Positions 27,101 through 35,689 of a stretch of DNA of 64,000 nucleotides are shown piece after piece. The notes beneath the pieces were generated by a model, which was not told where the DNA came from, made no database searches, and was given only the letters and a program-made list of their open reading frames with translations. Numbering within the stretch: position 1 is the stretch's first letter; each line of letters begins with the position of its first letter. Made by a program: the position numbers and the translations under genes. This DNA is from Porticoccaceae bacterium UBA4026. GTDB lineage: Bacteria > Pseudomonadota > Gammaproteobacteria > Pseudomonadales > Porticoccaceae. The stretch lies in the NCBI GenBank assembly GCA_002382445.1, contig DGAQ01000073.1:11560-75559 (forward strand), written 5' to 3'.

Positions 27101-28010
27101 TGCAGTTTTGCGGGACAACGCGGAATGTGCTGACCAAGAGTTCGCTAGAGTCTCAGCGCCTGATCCAGGTCTTTCCGTCAAGCTCAGCTTTGATCCAAGC
27201 GATGATATCTCTGCGCCTTATATCCTTAAAGGAGTAAAGCCCTCTATTGCTATCGTGCGAGAGCAGGGAGTTAATGGTCAAATGGAAATGGCGGCGGCAT
27301 TCGACCGCGCAGGTTTTACTGCGGTAGATGTCCATATGAGCGACTTATTATCAGGCCGGGCGTCGCTTGATGAATTTTCCGGCATAGTGGCCTGTGGAGG
27401 ATTTTCCTATGGTGACGTGCTTGGCGCGGGCGAGGGTTGGGCCAAGACTGTATTATTTAATAGCCATCTACGCGATCAATTTCAAGGGTTTTTTCATCGC
27501 TCTAACACCTTTAGCTTGGGCGTCTGTAATGGTTGTCAAATGCTAAGTAATTTGAAATCTTTGGTTCCTGGCGCAGAACTTTGGCCTCGATTTGTACGTA
27601 ACCAGTCAGAACAATTTGAAGCGCGTTTGTCCCTAGTGCGAGTTGAGAAATCGCCGTCGATATTACTTCGCGATATGGCTGGGTCAGTATTACCGATTGC
27701 CGTGTCTCATGGCGAAGGGCGAGCTGAATTCTCATCGAGCAATGCCCTTATGGAACTGCAGGGTAGCGATCAAATCGCCATGCGTTTTTTAGAAAACACT
27801 TTAGAGGTGGCTGCTCGTTATCCTGCGAATCCTAATGGATCTCCTGATGGAATAACAGGAGTGACCTCAGTGGATGGTCGTGTGACTTTGCTAATGCCCC
27901 ACCCTGAAAGAGTGTTCCGAACGGTGCTTAATTCTTGGCATCCGACAGAGTGGGGTGAAGACAGCGGCTGGATGCGTCTCTTTAGGAATGCGCGCACATT
28001 TGTCGATTAA
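24126..28010 (+). CDS. purL: Phosphoribosylformylglycinamidine synthase
   Basis: This is the large single-chain PurL (about 1294 residues) that makes FGAM from FGAR, glutamine and ATP in purine synthesis. The start is placed at ATG 24126 (MMILSGASSLSAFR), which aligns with the E. coli N-terminus; an upstream GTG at 24102 adds eight residues unsupported by homology. Recognisable parts are the central ATP-binding segment with HNHPTAISPYSGAGTGSGGE and GGAASSMTTG, and the C-terminal glutaminase domain. That domain has its nucleophile Cys in SLGVCNGCQML and later a HPERVFR segment. It is monocistronic or followed by the small gene at 28063. Confidence 0.95.
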   Translation: MMILSGASSLSAFRRQKLLSKLQAAVPLVTSVSAEYIHIADLSEALTTDESSTLEALLQYGPKEQNVDKGGMLLLVVPRAGTISPWSSKATDIVHNCGLKNVLRVERGIAYYLQANAAFSDKQSKILGELLSDRMVEAVLTDFSQMESLFSHDQPAPVKVIDVLGGGVETLRLANVSLGLALAADEVDYLVASFRDLNRNPTDAELMMFAQANSEHCRHKIFNASWTIDGVDQENTLFGMIRNTNTVNGENVLSAYSDNAAVVANSQGGRFYPDPVTKQYGYSQEPVHLLIKVETHNHPTAISPYSGAGTGSGGEIRDEGAVGRGSKPKVGLVGFSVSNLQIPNYIQPWETNYGKPDRIVSALDIMTEGPVGGAAFNNEFGRPNICGYFRTFEMDFAGERRGYHKPIMIAGGYGNIREDHVDKPEFEPGAQLVVLGGPAMLIGLGGGAASSMTTGSRSADLDFASVQRQNPEIERRCQEVIDSCWQLGDINPIAFIHDVGAGGLSNALPELVKDGGTGGRFNLRSVPNDEPGMSPVEIWCNEAQERYVLAVMPDDLARFVAICERERCPFAVVGEATEDKSITVVDQYFGDKPVDLPMSVLFGKTPKMHRSAVKLDQLGDDFTAEGIDVSEAIFRVLRHPAVASKSFLITIGDRTVTGMVARDQMVGPWQVPVADCAVTTLTYDSNAGEAMAMGERTPLALVSGPASGRMAIGEALTNICAARIGDIKDIKLSANWMCAAGSPGEDEKLFRTVEAVGMDLCPKLGLTIPVGKDSMSMRTAWQVGDEDKSVTSPLSLIITGFSPVLDVRKTLTPQLKTDCGDTQLLLVDLGKMANRLGGSILAQVYSKFGHSVPDVDDPNALLGFFKVIQDAIEQGDILAYHDRSDGGLVATLAEMSFAGHVGITADINDDMLDIDANLNGALFSEELGAVIQVKSELSDRFIEKFAGAGVTVHKVGRLNSRDTIELNYKGETFFSDKRKVLQAAWSETSHRVAVLRDNAECADQEFARVSAPDPGLSVKLSFDPSDDISAPYILKGVKPSIAIVREQGVNGQMEMAAAFDRAGFTAVDVHMSDLLSGRASLDEFSGIVACGGFSYGDVLGAGEGWAKTVLFNSHLRDQFQGFFHRSNTFSLGVCNGCQMLSNLKSLVPGAELWPRFVRNQSEQFEARLSLVRVEKSPSILLRDMAGSVLPIAVSHGEGRAEFSSSNALMELQGSDQIAMRFLENTLEVAARYPANPNGSPDGITGVTSVDGRVTLLMPHPERVFRTVLNSWHPTEWGEDSGWMRLFRNARTFVD

Positions 28011-28062
28011 GTTTGTGGTGTAAGATAGTTGGTAACCAGATGCCGGTAGGGAATATCAGGAT

Positions 28063-28323
28063 ATGAACAAACTTCAAAACGAAGCTGAATTAGTCAAAAA
28101 GGCTCTTCAAGTAGGCGCGGTTTATGCAAGAAAAAGAGCCTATGGTGAGATTGAGAGTCAAGACTCCATTAAGTTAAAGGTAGAGTTTATTTATCGCGTT
28201 CTTGCTGAAGATAAATTAATTCAGCCGCTGGCTAAAGATCAAATTAGCGACCCTAATATGCGTCATAAGCTGGCATTGTGGATATCCCGTCAACTGCCGC
28301 CTGACCATCCTTTACTGAAGTAG
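28063..28323 (+). CDS. Small cytoplasmic protein, DUF5062-like
   Basis: The 86-residue, charged, helical protein begins MNKLQNEAELVKKALQVG and has ISRQLPPDHPLLK at its C-terminus. I associate this with the uncharacterised DUF5062 family of marine gammaproteobacteria. No signal peptide or membrane segment is present. It lies between purL and rnpB on the same strand. Function unknown. Confidence 0.75.
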   Translation: MNKLQNEAELVKKALQVGAVYARKRAYGEIESQDSIKLKVEFIYRVLAEDKLIQPLAKDQISDPNMRHKLALWISRQLPPDHPLLK

Positions 28324-28396
28324 CCTCGGCGTAAAAATTACTTGATTTTAGTGCTTTCATAGTCATTTAAATCTCTAGGAAAGGCTGAGATTGTGC

Positions 28397-28402
28397 TATC
28401 CT
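28397..28402 (+). promoter_or_regulatory. Extended -10 element of the rnpB promoter
   Basis: TGC-TATCCT just upstream of the predicted 5' end of RNase P RNA is an extended -10 element. The predicted start near 28410 is 8 bases beyond it, which agrees with sigma-70 spacing. The -35 region is weak. Confidence 0.5.
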
Positions 28403-28409
28403 TCTCCCC

Positions 28410-28789
<380 letters not shown>

Positions 28790-28807
28790 TTATTTAGCAT
28801 GCTTAGC

Positions 28808-28845
28808 AACAAAAAGGCCGGCAATTTTTTGCCGGCCTTTTTGTT
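28808..28845 (+). terminator. Rho-independent terminator of rnpB
   Basis: A perfect 17-bp stem (28808-28824 with 28829-28845, core AAAAAGGCCGGCAA) around TTTT has a T-rich 3' arm. It lies 18 bases after the RNA's last pairing segment. Confidence 0.93.
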
Positions 28846-29089
28846 ATCTGTGTAAATGTGCGGATTTCCAGGTTTTAACTCAAATTTTTATTCCCTTTAA
28901 GTACAAAAAAATAAATTTACCTAGCTAAACTGTTCTTAAAACTAACATATCTAGAAGTTACTTTAAGTTACAGTCTTACCAGTCTGTTTTATAGGACTAA
29001 TTATTTTCGCCCTAGGTAAAGCCATATTAAAATTGTCTGATATTAGCGGAACCTACTGATTTTATTAAGTTTTTACTCTCAAACACTCC
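28846..29089. other. Gap between rnpB terminator and mraZ promoter
   Basis: This AT-rich stretch has no credible reading frame and no recognised element. The mraZ promoter begins at its right edge, and nothing else stands out. Confidence 0.5.
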
Positions 29090-29118
29090 TTGACATCACC
29101 GCCAGCTATGCCTAATGT
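29090..29118 (+). promoter_or_regulatory. Sigma-70 promoter of the dcw cluster
   Basis: TTGACA (29090-29095) is a perfect -35 box. After a 17-base spacer comes TAATGT (29113-29118), a fair -10 box. Transcription would begin near 29125, at the edge of the MraZ repeats, which rules out translation from the TTG within the -35 box. Confidence 0.75.
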
Positions 29119-29125
29119 TCGTATA

Positions 29126-29150
29126 TGGCTAAAAGTGGTGAAAAGTGGCG
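29126..29150 (+). promoter_or_regulatory. MraZ operator: three TGG repeats with 10-bp period
   Basis: TGGCT, TGGTG and TGGCG start at 29126, 29136 and 29146. Two of them lie in near-identical AAAAGTGGyG decamers. This fits both the TGGGN direct repeats of E. coli MraZ and the AAAGTG[T/G] repeats reported for mycoplasma MraZ. The position over the likely transcription start suggests autorepression. Confidence 0.75.
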
Positions 29151-29185
29151 ATTTAAAGTCATTTTATGGCGAGGAAAGGGTAAAA

Positions 29186-29653
29186 GTGTTTAGAGGTAGT
29201 GATCCAATCAATATGGATACAAAGGGTCGGATGGCAATTCCGACTCGCTACCGCGGCGTGCTCGCAGATATGTGCTCTGGAGATCTCGTTATCACCATCG
29301 ACATGAAGTCCACCTGTTTAACCTTGTCGCCCTTACCTGAGTGGAAAAAATTCGAAGAAAAAGTGGCTGCTTTGCCTGCGCTGGATGACCTTGGTGAGAT
29401 GTTAAGTCGTTTTGTTGTTGGTCAGGCCAAAGATTTGCAGTTGGATGGAAGTGGTCGAATTTTGATTCCGTCAGAGTTGCGCGAATATGCCAAACTTGAG
29501 AGAAAAATTATTTTAGTGGGTCGTACGCAGCGACTAGAAATATGGTCTGAAGATAATTGGAATGCTGAGCGCGAAAAGTCTCAGGAAAACTATCGAGGCA
29601 TGCTACTTGATAGGGACAATATGTCTGATGCCCTTAGAAATCTATCTTGGTAA
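29186..29653 (+). CDS. mraZ: Transcriptional regulator MraZ
   Basis: The 155-residue protein has the MraZ double AbrB-like fold. The first half has FRGSDPINMDTKGRMAIPTRYR and the second has QLDGSGRILIPSELREYA. It binds repeats in its own promoter and controls the division/cell-wall operon. The start is GTG 29186, seven bases behind GGAAAGGG. A longer upstream frame would begin inside the promoter and is rejected. It is the first gene of the dcw cluster, 12 bases before rsmH. Confidence 0.95.
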   Translation: MFRGSDPINMDTKGRMAIPTRYRGVLADMCSGDLVITIDMKSTCLTLSPLPEWKKFEEKVAALPALDDLGEMLSRFVVGQAKDLQLDGSGRILIPSELREYAKLERKIILVGRTQRLEIWSEDNWNAEREKSQENYRGMLLDRDNMSDALRNLSW

Positions 29654-29665
29654 GGAATTCCGTCC

Positions 29666-30595
29666 ATGGTGGCTGAGCATAGGACTGTTTTATTAAAAGA
29701 AGCTGTCGAGGCATTGATGGTCGATGTTGATGGCTTCTATATTGACGGCACATTTGGGCGTGGGGGACATACAGCTGAATTGCTTTCCTGTCTATCTGAA
29801 AGGGCGGTCGTCTGGGCAATTGATAAGGATCCGCAGGCGATTTCTGAAGGACAGGTTCGATTTCAGGAAGATGGGCGTTTAAGGTTTGTTCATGGCAGTT
29901 TTGCTGATTTAACTACTATCTTGAGGGCAGAAGGCAGGGTGGGTGAATTATCTGGAGTGTTACTTGATCTTGGAGTCTCATCACCTCAATTAGATGAGGC
30001 CGAGCGAGGATTCAGTTTTATGCGAGATGGCCCCTTAGATATGAGAATGGATACAACTCGAGGTCTGTCGGCAGCTGAGTGGATTGCTTCGGCTGACGAG
30101 AAAAATATTGCCCAAGTGATTAAAGAATATGGCGAGGAGAGGTTTGCTCGCCGGATGGCCAGGGCAGTGGTTCACGAACGTGAGAAGACGCCAATCACTC
30201 GTACTGTCCAGCTGGCTGGAATATTGGCTGCCGCTCATCCCGCTTGGGAGCGAGGCAGGCATCCAGCGACGAAAGCGTTCCAGGCGATTAGAATTTTTAT
30301 TAACAGAGAACTGGAAGATCTAGAGTCACTGCTTGACCAAATTATCGATGCGCTAAAAGTGGGTGGTCGCTTGGTGGTAATTAGTTTTCATTCTCTGGAA
30401 GACCGTCGCGTTAAGAGATTTATTCGCGATCAAGAGCGCGGCATTAAATTGCCGAAAAATCTGCCGGTAAGAGATGTTGAGCGTGGCGTAAAGCTAAAAA
30501 AAGTGGGTAAGGCTATTAAACCCCAGCGTTCCGAGGTTGATGAAAATGTTAGATCTCGCAGCGCGGTAATGCGGATTGCTGAGCGAGTGGCTTGA
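29666..30595 (+). CDS. rsmH: 16S rRNA (cytosine-1402-N4)-methyltransferase
   Basis: The 309-residue SAM-dependent methyltransferase (formerly MraW) carries FYIDGTFGRGGHT for cofactor binding, VLLDLGVSSPQLDEAERGFSF and SFHSLEDRRVKRF, all diagnostic. It methylates C1402 in the ribosomal P site. It is the second dcw gene, and ftsL follows with a 19-base gap. Confidence 0.96.
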   Translation: MVAEHRTVLLKEAVEALMVDVDGFYIDGTFGRGGHTAELLSCLSERAVVWAIDKDPQAISEGQVRFQEDGRLRFVHGSFADLTTILRAEGRVGELSGVLLDLGVSSPQLDEAERGFSFMRDGPLDMRMDTTRGLSAAEWIASADEKNIAQVIKEYGEERFARRMARAVVHEREKTPITRTVQLAGILAAAHPAWERGRHPATKAFQAIRIFINRELEDLESLLDQIIDALKVGGRLVVISFHSLEDRRVKRFIRDQERGIKLPKNLPVRDVERGVKLKKVGKAIKPQRSEVDENVRSRSAVMRIAERVA

Positions 30596-30614
30596 GGTGA
30601 AGGCGGTTGCGGTG

Positions 30615-30893
30615 ATGTCGGTATTCCCGCATGCATTAAAGATAGCGATTCTTTGGGTGGTAGTTGTTATTAGTGGACTATCAGTAGCCTATGTAAGCCA
30701 TCTGTGTCGCGAAAAGTATGGGCAGCTAATGGTGATGGAGAGAGATGCGAATCAAATGCAAGTGGATTACGGCAAGTATCTTCTCGAGCAAAGTGCTTGG
30801 GGTTCGCTGCAGCGTATTGAGATGTCGGCTGTTGCTAAACTTAATATGCGTAGTCCTACGCCTGAAGAGATTGTGATTGTGCGCGCACCTTAA
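30615..30893 (+). CDS. ftsL: Cell division protein FtsL
   Basis: This is a short bitopic protein (92 residues from ATG 30615). One membrane segment at about residues 8-28 (ALKIAILWVVVVISGLSVAY) is followed by a periplasmic leucine-zipper-like helix and a conserved end LNMRSPTPEEIVIV. It forms the FtsQLB complex that activates septal FtsWI. Upstream in-frame starts at GTG 30612 and 30597 and TTG 30576 are possible. GGTGAAGG at 30596-30603 best serves 30612 or 30615. Confidence 0.88.
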   Translation: MSVFPHALKIAILWVVVVISGLSVAYVSHLCREKYGQLMVMERDANQMQVDYGKYLLEQSAWGSLQRIEMSAVAKLNMRSPTPEEIVIVRAP

Positions 30894-30945
30894 TAGGTGC
30901 AGTTAGATAAATATTAAGTAACTTAACTGAAGGGTAAAGTAAAAA

Positions 30946-32688
30946 GTGGTCAGAAAATCGGTGAATGCAGTTATACCTCGATGGCGTTACTATCTAGTAA
31001 TGCTGTCTCTGGTCTCTCTGCCTCTGATACTTTTGGTTAAGGTGGCGCAATTACAGATTATTCCAAATGAAGAGCGTGGCGTCGATTTTCTCCAGGCTCA
31101 GGGCGACAATCGCTCTATTCGTCAAGTCGTCGTCCCAGCATATCGCGGTCTTATTACTGATAGAAATGGTGAGCCTCTTGCTATCAGTACTCCAGTCACA
31201 GCGATAATCGCAAACCCTCAGCAGATCCGTGATCAAGACCTTGACCGACTCTCTGTGGCTATGAATACGTCAACGGTTCAACTCCGGGCTCGATTGAAGC
31301 GATACCGTAATAAGTCGTTTATGTATTTAGAGCGTCAACTGCCGACCGAGCAGGCCGCGAGAATTTTAGATTTAGGTATTGCAGGCATCTCAGGGCGCAT
31401 GGAATATAAACGATTCTACCCTGCCGGAGAGGTTACAGCTCAATTGGTTGGTTTTACTGATATTAACGATAGTGGGCAAGAAGGTATGGAGCTTGCTTAC
31501 GATACTTGGCTGACAGGTGAGCCTGGATCTAAGAAAGTGGTCAAAGATCGGGCCGGACGGGTGATTAATGATATCTCATTGGTCAAGCCTGCTCGCTCAG
31601 GGGAGAATTTACGTCTCAGCATTGATCTAAGAGTCCAGTATGCAGCCTATCGGGCATTGAAAGCGGCGGTGCAAAAACATCAGGCTAAGTCCGGCTCGGT
31701 TGTAGTCCTTGATGTTATTACCGGTGAAGTCTTGGCAATGGTAAATCAACCGTCATTCAACCCTAATGACCGTTCTTATTTAAAGTCGGAATCGACCCGC
31801 AATCGAGCGATGACAGACATTATGGAGCCCGGTTCCACAGTCAAGCCGTTTACTATTCTGGCGGCTTTGGAGAGTGGTAAGTTCTCCGTGGATAGCGTGA
31901 TCAGCACCAGTCCAGGATATGTCAAGGTCGACTATAAAACGTTCGTAGATCCATCCAATTACGGTGACTTGAAATTAGCGGAAGTTTTATCCAAGTCAAG
32001 TCAAGTAGGAACCACCAAGGTGGCATTGGCCTTGGATCCAGATTCAACGCGAGAGCTTTTCCAGAGAGTTGGTTTTGGCGAGGTGGTAGGTAGTGGATTT
32101 CCTGGAGAGACGCTTGGGAGGTTACCAGCATACCGAAAATGGGATCCTGTTACTCAGGCTACCTTTGCTTTTGGTTATGGTTTAAGCGTTTCATCTCTGC
32201 AGTTAGCGCGAGCTTATGCGGTACTGGCGAATGACGGAATTCGTCGAGAGGTATCTTTGCTTGCCTTAGAGTCTGAACCTGAAAGTGTTCGCGTTATTGA
32301 CCCAGAAATATCTCGACAAGTGCGTCATATGCTAAGAGCTGCGAGTGGATTGAAAGGTACGGGTAAAAGAGCAATGATCGACGGCTACTCAGTCGGTGGT
32401 AAAACGGGCACTCTACACAAAGTTAAGCCAGAAGGCGGCTACGATCAAAGCCGTTATATGTCAGCCTTTGCAGGTTTGTCGCCGATTGAAAATCCTCGGT
32501 TGGTGACGGTGGTGGTTATTGATGAGCCGCGCCATGGTGACTATTTTGGCGGTCTTGTCGCTGCACCAGTATTTTCTGAGGTGACGGGAAATGCTCTGAG
32601 ATTACTGCAGGTTACGCCAGACGAAATGCCTGTAAACCATTCGGTGGCGGCAATCCCAGCCTTAATCGCCAAGCGGGGAGACTCATGA
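30946..32688 (+). CDS. ftsI: Penicillin-binding protein 3, septal transpeptidase
   Basis: The 580-residue class B PBP starts at GTG 30946. A membrane anchor at about residues 14-33 precedes the dimerisation domain and the transpeptidase. The active site is Ser297-x-x-Lys300 (GSTVKPF), with KTG at 486-488 (GGKTGT). The middle SxN motif reads Ser351-Ser-Gln353 (SKSSQVG) instead of SSN. It crosslinks septal peptidoglycan with FtsW. Its stop overlaps murE as ATGA. Confidence 0.95.
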   Translation: MVRKSVNAVIPRWRYYLVMLSLVSLPLILLVKVAQLQIIPNEERGVDFLQAQGDNRSIRQVVVPAYRGLITDRNGEPLAISTPVTAIIANPQQIRDQDLDRLSVAMNTSTVQLRARLKRYRNKSFMYLERQLPTEQAARILDLGIAGISGRMEYKRFYPAGEVTAQLVGFTDINDSGQEGMELAYDTWLTGEPGSKKVVKDRAGRVINDISLVKPARSGENLRLSIDLRVQYAAYRALKAAVQKHQAKSGSVVVLDVITGEVLAMVNQPSFNPNDRSYLKSESTRNRAMTDIMEPGSTVKPFTILAALESGKFSVDSVISTSPGYVKVDYKTFVDPSNYGDLKLAEVLSKSSQVGTTKVALALDPDSTRELFQRVGFGEVVGSGFPGETLGRLPAYRKWDPVTQATFAFGYGLSVSSLQLARAYAVLANDGIRREVSLLALESEPESVRVIDPEISRQVRHMLRAASGLKGTGKRAMIDGYSVGGKTGTLHKVKPEGGYDQSRYMSAFAGLSPIENPRLVTVVVIDEPRHGDYFGGLVAAPVFSEVTGNALRLLQVTPDEMPVNHSVAAIPALIAKRGDS

Positions 32689-34295
32689 TGAGCTTGTTTA
32701 GTCACTCGCCTATCAGGTTGCCTCAACTTCTTGAAGGGCTTAGTCTTTCTACAAAGTGCACTCCCACGGTGATAAAAGGGATGACTCTGGACAGTAGAGC
32801 ACTAATACCTGGCGATCTATTTGTTGCCCTTAAAGGATCTGAGTTAGATGGAGCCAAATTTGTGCCAGAGGCAATAAAGCGCGGTGCAGTCGCCGTGCTT
32901 TTAGAGGCAGGTAAGCAAAACCTTGCCGGTGCCATCGATAATATTAAAGCGACTATTCCTATCATAGGTGTTGAAGACCTATCTCAAAATGTGTCCACTA
33001 TCGCTAGTCGTTTTTATGGAGGCCCCTCTGAGCGATTAGACATTACAGGGGTAACCGGTACTAATGGGAAAACAACCTGTTGTCAGTTGTATGCTGATCT
33101 TCTATCACAATTAAAGACTAACTGTTCAGGATCTGTGACCTCCAATTCCTGTGGTTATATCGGTACTCTCGGTCATGGTTTCTCGAGTCATAGAGAATCC
33201 ATTTGCGATGATGAGCCGGAAAACACTGCGGTCGCTGGCGGGGCTCCACTGACCACTCCTGATGCCATCACCATGCAAAAACTTCTTCATGAATTTGAGA
33301 AAAGTGGATGTCGCGATGTCGCGATCGAGGTGTCATCACATAGTTTGGTTCAAAACCGCATCTCAGCGGTAAAAATTGACACTGCTATTTTCACTAACCT
33401 CAGTCGAGACCATCTTGATTACCATGATGATCTTAATTCTTATGCAGCGGCAAAGGCATCTCTGTTTAAGATGCCAGGGTTGAAAAATGCTGTGATTAAC
33501 ATCGATGATAATATTGGAAAGACTATCTTCGCGGACCTTGATCCTAGTATACGTAGCCTCAGTTTCAGCCTAGAAAATATAACGGCTGATATTTACTGCC
33601 AATCAATACATCTTCGACCGGATGGTATGGACGCAGTTATTCAAACTCCATGGGGTTCAGGAAAACTAAGTTCGCCCTTGCTCGGTAAATTTAATCTTTC
33701 TAATTTACTCGCTGTCATTGGCGCAGTGGCCCTTCATGAGGGTGACTTGGGAGATCAACATTTCCAGCAAATTTTAACGTTAGTGCCTAAGTTGAAGGCG
33801 GTTGTAGGTCGCATGGAGCTAGTCAGTGATAGTGCTGATTTTTCCGTAATTGTCGATTACGCACATACCCCCGATGCTCTTGAACAGGCTTTGCAGGCTC
33901 TGCGCTTGCACTGTGAGGGAAATCTGTGGGTGGTTTTCGGTTGTGGCGGTGATCGTGATACAGGTAAGCGGCCAGAGATGGGCGCCATAGCCTTCAAATA
34001 CGCAGATCGAGTGGTTATTACCTCGGATAACCCAAGAACTGAATCACCTAACCAAATCATCAGTCAAATTGTTCAGGGGGTTAAGGGCCAATGCGTCATC
34101 GAGTCAGACCGACGAGCAGCAATTACTAAAGCCATACTGGAGGCCAAGCCGGGCGATGTGGTTTTGATTGCCGGTAAAGGCCATGAAAATTATCAGATTT
34201 TAGGTGGAGATCGGATAGCTTTTAGCGATCAAACCGAAGCGCGTTCGGCGCTTCATCAGCGGTCGGCTTTGCAGAAGCTAGGGGGCGCACCATGA
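32685..34295 (+). CDS. murE: UDP-MurNAc-L-Ala-D-Glu:meso-diaminopimelate ligase
   Basis: The 536-residue Mur ligase adds the third stem residue to the cytoplasmic precursor. The ATP loop is VTGTNGKTTC. TSDNPRTE is the DNPR motif that selects meso-diaminopimelate over lysine, as expected of a Gram-negative. The segments VSSHSL, FTNLSRDHLDYH and VIVDYAHTPDAL are typical. It starts ATGATG, overlapping ftsI, and ends overlapping murF by ATGA, so the genes are translationally coupled. Confidence 0.96.
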   Translation: MMSLFSHSPIRLPQLLEGLSLSTKCTPTVIKGMTLDSRALIPGDLFVALKGSELDGAKFVPEAIKRGAVAVLLEAGKQNLAGAIDNIKATIPIIGVEDLSQNVSTIASRFYGGPSERLDITGVTGTNGKTTCCQLYADLLSQLKTNCSGSVTSNSCGYIGTLGHGFSSHRESICDDEPENTAVAGGAPLTTPDAITMQKLLHEFEKSGCRDVAIEVSSHSLVQNRISAVKIDTAIFTNLSRDHLDYHDDLNSYAAAKASLFKMPGLKNAVINIDDNIGKTIFADLDPSIRSLSFSLENITADIYCQSIHLRPDGMDAVIQTPWGSGKLSSPLLGKFNLSNLLAVIGAVALHEGDLGDQHFQQILTLVPKLKAVVGRMELVSDSADFSVIVDYAHTPDALEQALQALRLHCEGNLWVVFGCGGDRDTGKRPEMGAIAFKYADRVVITSDNPRTESPNQIISQIVQGVKGQCVIESDRRAAITKAILEAKPGDVVLIAGKGHENYQILGGDRIAFSDQTEARSALHQRSALQKLGGAP

Positions 34296-35689
34296 TGTTA
34301 AATATGCGACTCACCGATGCTGCTGTGCGATTTGGTGGGACTCTCGTTAACCCAGATTGTGTTTTCTCAGCGGTGTCAATTGATAGTCGCACGACCAATG
34401 AGGGTGATTTATTTATTGCAGTATCTGGAGAGCGATTTGATGCTCATTCATTTATTCCATCTGTCGCCCATAAGATTGCAGGCGCGGTTGTTTCTACCTT
34501 AGATAGTAGTCTCGAAATTCCCCAGTGGGTGGTAAAGGACACTGTCCAAGCTCTCGGCGATCTGGCCAGGTTGAGAAGAGATAGTTTTGGCGGTCAAGTG
34601 ATAGCGGTCACTGGTAGTTCAGGCAAAACTTCGGTGAAAGAAATGATAGCAGCCATACTTCGAGAGCGCGTAAGGGTTCATGCAACCAAGGGTAACCTGA
34701 ACAATCACATTGGCGTTCCACTGACACTTCTAGAAATAGATGATCAGTGTGACATCGCTGTTATTGAGATGGGGGCTAGCGCCGCGGGAGAAATCACCTA
34801 TCTGTGTTCCCTGGCGCAACCTGATATCGCGCTGATAAATAATATTCAAAGGGCTCACATTTCTGGATTTGGCAGTATTGAGGCTATCGCAGAAGCTAAG
34901 AGTGAAATATTTGGAGGCCTTAAACCGAGCGGCATCGCCATATTAAATTTGGATGAAATCTATGCTAAGCAGTGGCTAGAATTGATCGGTGAGCGACAAC
35001 ACATAAGTTTTTCAGTCGAAGATTCTAGTGCAGATGTTTTTGCTAAGGATATTAAAGAATTAGGCAATGGATGCTACGGCTTCATTCTCTGTGTTGGAGA
35101 ACTAGCTGGCATCTCAGCGGTTGAGCAGCTAATAGAGCTGCATCAGCCTGGAATTCACACCCTTCGCAATGCCTTAGCAGCCGCAGCCTGTTCTTTAGCG
35201 GCGGGTGCTTCGGTTATTCAAATAACTAAAGGGTTGGTTAAGGTAAAACCGGTGTCAGGGCGTCTTGAGCCCAAAGTAACGGACGATGACGTTTTGGTGA
35301 TTGACGATACCTACAACGCAAATCCTGATTCATTTAAAGCTGCCATTGATGTTTTAGCCGATATGTCGGGCTACCGATGTTTGGTGATGGGAGATATGGG
35401 TGAACTTGGCGCTGACGAAAGGCTTTTGCACCAACAGGTAGGCGAGTATGCCAAGCGCGCAAAACTGGATGACATCTATACCCTGGGCACTCTTAGCGAG
35501 TCGGCAGCTATTGCTTTTGGTGGCTATCATTTTAAAGACAAAAATTTGTTAATCGAGACTCTGAAAGAAAAAATTTCGGTAATTAAATCAAACAAGGAAG
35601 AAGTGACCATTTTAGTTAAAGGGTCTCGAAGCGCGCGTATGGACAAGATTGTTGAACGATTGGTCAGCGGAGATAGAAACTCATGTTAG
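34292..35689 (+). CDS. murF: UDP-MurNAc-tripeptide:D-Ala-D-Ala ligase
   Basis: The 465-residue ligase adds D-Ala-D-Ala to complete the pentapeptide. It has VTGSSGKTSVKEM as ATP loop, then GNLNNHIGVPLTLL, IEMGAS, INNIQRAHISGFGS and DDTYNANPDSFKAA, all MurF signatures. It follows murE with an ATGA overlap and overlaps mraY by 7 bases. Confidence 0.96.
   Translation: MMLNMRLTDAAVRFGGTLVNPDCVFSAVSIDSRTTNEGDLFIAVSGERFDAHSFIPSVAHKIAGAVVSTLDSSLEIPQWVVKDTVQALGDLARLRRDSFGGQVIAVTGSSGKTSVKEMIAAILRERVRVHATKGNLNNHIGVPLTLLEIDDQCDIAVIEMGASAAGEITYLCSLAQPDIALINNIQRAHISGFGSIEAIAEAKSEIFGGLKPSGIAILNLDEIYAKQWLELIGERQHISFSVEDSSADVFAKDIKELGNGCYGFILCVGELAGISAVEQLIELHQPGIHTLRNALAAAACSLAAGASVIQITKGLVKVKPVSGRLEPKVTDDDVLVIDDTYNANPDSFKAAIDVLADMSGYRCLVMGDMGELGADERLLHQQVGEYAKRAKLDDIYTLGTLSESAAIAFGGYHFKDKNLLIETLKEKISVIKSNKEEVTILVKGSRSARMDKIVERLVSGDRNSC

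Noticed and set aside
29090..29185. 32-residue N-terminal extension of MraZ from a TTG at 29090
   Set aside because: The TTG is part of a perfect -35 box and the stretch contains the operator; GTG 29186 has a strong ribosome-binding site and matches family length.
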